64,000 nt of DNA, taken from positions 1-64,000 of the forward strand of contig JBKBNI010000009.1 in assembly GCA_046295455.1 (NCBI GenBank), read 5' to 3'. The number at the start of each line of letters is the position of its first letter. The stretch's first letter is position 1. Shown piece after piece: positions 61,781 to 64,000 of this stretch. This stretch comes from Thermaurantimonas sp046295455 (GTDB taxonomy: Bacteria; Bacteroidota; Bacteroidia; Flavobacteriales; Schleiferiaceae). The notes beneath the pieces were generated by a model. The model ran no database searches. It had not been told where the DNA came from and worked only from the letters and a program-made list of their open reading frames with translations. A program made the position numbers and the translations under genes.

Positions 61781-62431
61781 TTATTCTTTCCAAAGAAACT
61801 GAAAAAGCACAATACTTAAAACCAATGTTATACCATCGACCAATAAGGAGGCCAAAATAAACCTGCCACTCTCCGCACTGATCAACAAGGCTTCGCTGAT
61901 TCGAATCAGTATCAACAGCTGAGGCAGCAGCAGCGGAAATGACAATACGGCCATGATGGCAGCATTGCCTTGTGCAGAGGCTGAGATACCGGCAATAAGA
62001 GTAAGCGTAGTACCAAAAGCCAATGCCCCGAGGGTGCTGATGGTCATCAGATATCTGATAGGAAAGCCGGTCTGAAATAGCAGATCAAACAGCCATGTTG
62101 TAAACCATGAGATAATGGTGAGCAAAATGCAGTTGAAGAGAATTTTGGAAACAATAAGGAGTGTGGGCGGAGTCGTCTGGTAGTAAAAGACAAAGCGGTG
62201 AGAGGTTTCTCGAATCAGACTTCGGGATGTGATGGTTACAGCTCCAAATCCCAAAACAATCCAAAAGACTGATATGGATACCCGGGGAGCAACATCAGAC
62301 TTCAGCATCATATACGCGATGAATGCAGACGATGTGATGTAAAGCAAGAGTGAGAAAAACTGGTGTTTTTCCCGCCATTCGATTTTAAAATCTGTCCGCA
62401 GCAGTTTCAGAATCTGCCGTAAGTAGAGCAT
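61781..62431 (-). CDS. ccmB: Heme exporter subunit CcmB
   Basis: 216 residues with six predicted membrane helices. LRTDFKIEWREKHQFFSLLLYITSSAFIAYMML is the conserved cytoplasmic loop and first helix of CcmB, and SRSLIRETSHRFVFYYQT the following conserved segment; LILIRISEALL is also typical. It forms the membrane part of the CcmAB transporter, which releases heme from CcmE during cytochrome c maturation. ccmA and ccmC are not adjacent here. The gene follows sucB by only 3 bases, an odd partner, probably transcription by convenience. Confidence 0.92.
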   Translation of the reverse strand: MLYLRQILKLLRTDFKIEWREKHQFFSLLLYITSSAFIAYMMLKSDVAPRVSISVFWIVLGFGAVTITSRSLIRETSHRFVFYYQTTPPTLLIVSKILFNCILLTIISWFTTWLFDLLFQTGFPIRYLMTISTLGALAFGTTLTLIAGISASAQGNAAIMAVLSFPLLLPQLLILIRISEALLISAESGRFILASLLVDGITLVLSIVLFQFLWKE

Positions 62432-62434
62432 GAT

Positions 62435-63691
62435 TTACAATTCTAATGCTTTGCGCGGATCATTATTCATAAGTTTTTCGACAGGGTTTTCGAGACATTC
62501 TTTCACATGAACGAGAAAGCCTACGGATTCCCGTCCATCGATGATGCGATGGTCATAGCTCAGTGCAACATACATCACCGGGCGTATGACGATCTGACCT
62601 TCACGCACGACAGGCCGCTCGACAATGTTGTGCATACCGAGAATTGCCGATTGCGGAGGATTGATGATTGGCGTCGAAAGCATTGAGCCGAATACACCGC
62701 CGTTGGTGATGGTAAAGGTGCCGCCGGTCATCTCATCTACTGTAATTACACCATCCCGCACGCGGGTAGCAAGGCGTTTTATTTCCTTTTCCACACCGGC
62801 AAAAGACATATTTTCGGCATTTCTCAGCACAGGTACCATCAATCCCTTTGGCCCGCTCACTGCAATCGAAATATCACAGTAGTCAAAAGTCACCATTTCC
62901 TCCCCGTCGATCATAGAATTGACTTGCGGAAAGCTTTTCAATGCGCTCACACATGCTCTGGTGAAGAATGACATAAATCCAAGACCTACGCCGTGCTTCG
63001 CTGCAAAGGCATCTTTAAACTCTGCCCGAAGGTCGAAAATGGCTTTCATGTCTACCTCGTTAAAGGTCGTTAGCATGGCCGTTTCATTTTTGACAGACAC
63101 CAGACGTTCGGAGAGTTTACGACGAAGGGCTGACATTCTTCTTCGTTCGGATTGCCGGCTACCGGTTCCGGGTGTTCCCATTGATGCGCGTCCCTTGGTC
63201 TCGTCAGCCGCTCTTATCACATCGGCTTTTGTAATCCGGCCATCTCTTCCGCTGCCTTTGGACAGTGTCACACCGGTCTCTTCCATCAGTTTTTTTGCCG
63301 CTGGTGAAGGTACACCGGCTGCATAAGAGGCCGGCTTCAAGTCTTTTTCAGTTGTAGGGTTCGGTTGGGGTGCTGCAGCAGTATCTGCTTTTTGAGTGGC
63401 TGCTTCCGACGTGTCGGATTTGGATTTTGAAGGCGATTCTCCGGCTGATTTCACTGCAGCTGTGTCAATGGTGCAGATGACATCGCCTACGGCTACAGTA
63501 GTACCTTCCGGTACCAGAATTTTGATTGTCCCGGAGGCCTCAGCCGGTAGTGCAAGAGTAGCTTTATCGCTGTCTATTTCAGCTATTTCCTGGTCTTTTT
63601 CTACGTAATCGCCGTCTTTTACCAGCCATTGTGCTATTTCTACTTCGGAGATTGATTCGCCCGGAGAGGGCACTTTCATTTCTAATATCAT
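62435..63691 (-). CDS. sucB: Dihydrolipoyl succinyltransferase (E2 of 2-oxoglutarate dehydrogenase)
   Basis: 418 residues. One lipoyl domain (EIDSDKATLALPAEASG, lipoyl-Lys43), an Ala/Pro-rich linker (about 80-125), a peripheral-subunit-binding domain (VPSPAAKKLMEETG, GRDGRITKADVI), and the catalytic acyltransferase domain ending SYDHRIIDGRESVGFLV (His and Asp of the active site). The PSBD and the adjacent sucA C-terminus mark it as the succinyl- and not acetyl-transferring enzyme. It lies 26 bases after sucA. Confidence 0.95.
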   Translation of the reverse strand: MILEMKVPSPGESISEVEIAQWLVKDGDYVEKDQEIAEIDSDKATLALPAEASGTIKILVPEGTTVAVGDVICTIDTAAVKSAGESPSKSKSDTSEAATQKADTAAAPQPNPTTEKDLKPASYAAGVPSPAAKKLMEETGVTLSKGSGRDGRITKADVIRAADETKGRASMGTPGTGSRQSERRRMSALRRKLSERLVSVKNETAMLTTFNEVDMKAIFDLRAEFKDAFAAKHGVGLGFMSFFTRACVSALKSFPQVNSMIDGEEMVTFDYCDISIAVSGPKGLMVPVLRNAENMSFAGVEKEIKRLATRVRDGVITVDEMTGGTFTITNGGVFGSMLSTPIINPPQSAILGMHNIVERPVVREGQIVIRPVMYVALSYDHRIIDGRESVGFLVHVKECLENPVEKLMNNDPRKALEL

Positions 63692-63717
63692 GGGTTATTG
63701 TTGTTTTTAATGTATGG

Positions 63718-64000
63718 TTAGATGCTAAATACTTTTTTGATGATGCGCTTTTGGAGGGCTACTGAAGCCTGATGAGATCCACTCGCAGGACTTGCACTTG
63801 CAGCAGGGCTTACGACGATGAAATCTTTAACCGGGAATTTGATTCGCATGTAATAGTAAGCTCCCATATTGGCAGGTTCTTCCTGTGCCCATATTATTTT
63901 GCTGGCATTGGGATAGGATTGAATAATGCTTTCAATCATTGCTGTGGGAAGAGGATAGAGTTGTTCAATCCGTATCAAGGCTGTATCTCGGTGATTTTCT
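63718..64000 (-). CDS. sucA: 2-oxoglutarate dehydrogenase E1, C-terminus (N-terminal part outside window)
   Basis: The last 94 codons of the thiamine-dependent E1 component, running out of the window at base 64000. RDTALIRIEQLYPLP, IIWAQEEPANMGAYYYMRI and SPASGSHQ match the E1o C-terminus; the apparent TTG start at 63978 is an internal Leu codon (ALIRIEQL). Partner of sucB immediately downstream. Confidence 0.93.
   Translation of the reverse strand, partial: ENHRDTALIRIEQLYPLPTAMIESIIQSYPNASKIIWAQEEPANMGAYYYMRIKFPVKDFIVVSPAASASPASGSHQASVALQKRIIKKVFSI

Overview
The window looks like chromosomal DNA of a free-living member of the Bacteroidota, probably near the Saprospiria/Chitinophagia. Four things point there. 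Type IX secretion (T9SS) C-terminal sorting domains occur on two secreted proteins. Exact matches to the Bacteroidota -7 promoter element TAnnTTTG sit in front of many genes, while clear Shine-Dalgarno sequences are not apparent. There are two giant 'regulator propeller' sensor kinases. The window also carries families typical of the phylum: DUF5686, DUF2797, choice-of-anchor V, bacterial GH3, a TPR/PD40/OmpA protein, and a helix-hairpin-helix protein with a C-terminal outer-membrane barrel. The exact lineage is inference. Nearly all of the sequence is coding, in short operons with 4-35 base overlaps. I see no prophage, insertion sequence, CRISPR array or rRNA.

Layout. 1-5.2 kb (+): purB (5' end missing), an AstE-like deacylase, an alpha/beta hydrolase, pabB and tilS, ending at a strong hairpin that terminates the opposing OmpA gene. 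5.3-7.8 kb (-): TPR-PD40-OmpA protein with two LysM modules. 8.2-10.7 kb (+): lamin-tail lipoprotein, SdiA-regulated-like lipoprotein and an OprO/P porin. 10.7-13.9 kb (+): thrS-infC-rpmI-rplT with promoter and terminator. 14.0-17.6 kb (-): NarL-type two-component pair. 17.6-18.4 kb (-): DUF2797 protein. 18.4-20.8 kb (+): GH3-like enzyme and a secreted protein. 20.8-25.9 kb (-): mtgA, maf, an MFS transporter, a TPMT-like methyltransferase, a T9SS cargo with a CxxCH motif, and lpxK. 25.9-28.8 kb (+): lone receiver protein overlapping a DUF5686 gene. 28.8-34.6 kb (-): DUF1648, acr3, J-domain membrane protein, RluA-type synthase, panB, rpmA, rplU and a DCC protein. 34.6-36.8 kb (+): secreted metzincin. 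36.9-40.5 kb (-): LytTR-type two-component pair. 40.5-43.4 kb (+): two outer-membrane proteins. 43.4-45.8 kb (-): CpxP-like protein, putative anti-sigma, ECF sigma factor, a small membrane protein and pdxH. 46-46.8 kb (+): yqgE and tRNA-Val. 47-58.8 kb (+): lipoproteins, M48 protease, YhhN-like protein, 2OG oxygenase, glycosyltransferase, ribBA, a PhnP-like hydrolase, recR and priA. 58.9-64 kb: SCO protein (-), fused peptide-type ABC ATPase (+), holin-IV-like protein, ccmB, sucB and the C-terminus of sucA (-).

How the genes fit together. Most are housekeeping: purine, folate, riboflavin, pantothenate, PLP and lipid A synthesis, translation, repair, and the TCA cycle. The remainder is envelope biology: T9SS cargo, peptidoglycan-anchoring and outer-membrane proteins, lipoproteins, and three signalling modules (two propeller kinase pairs and one ECF module).

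I do not see an unmistakable new multi-gene system. The most rewarding targets are: the OmpA + double-LysM protein; the RibBA whose cyclohydrolase half has lost its zinc cysteines; the hairpin directly upstream of the ECF sigma start codon; the palindromic back-to-back promoter between pdxH and yqgE; the membrane J-domain protein; the HHH-barrel outer-membrane pair; and the GH3 + secreted protein pair. Functional statements come from reading motifs by eye; no database search was possible.
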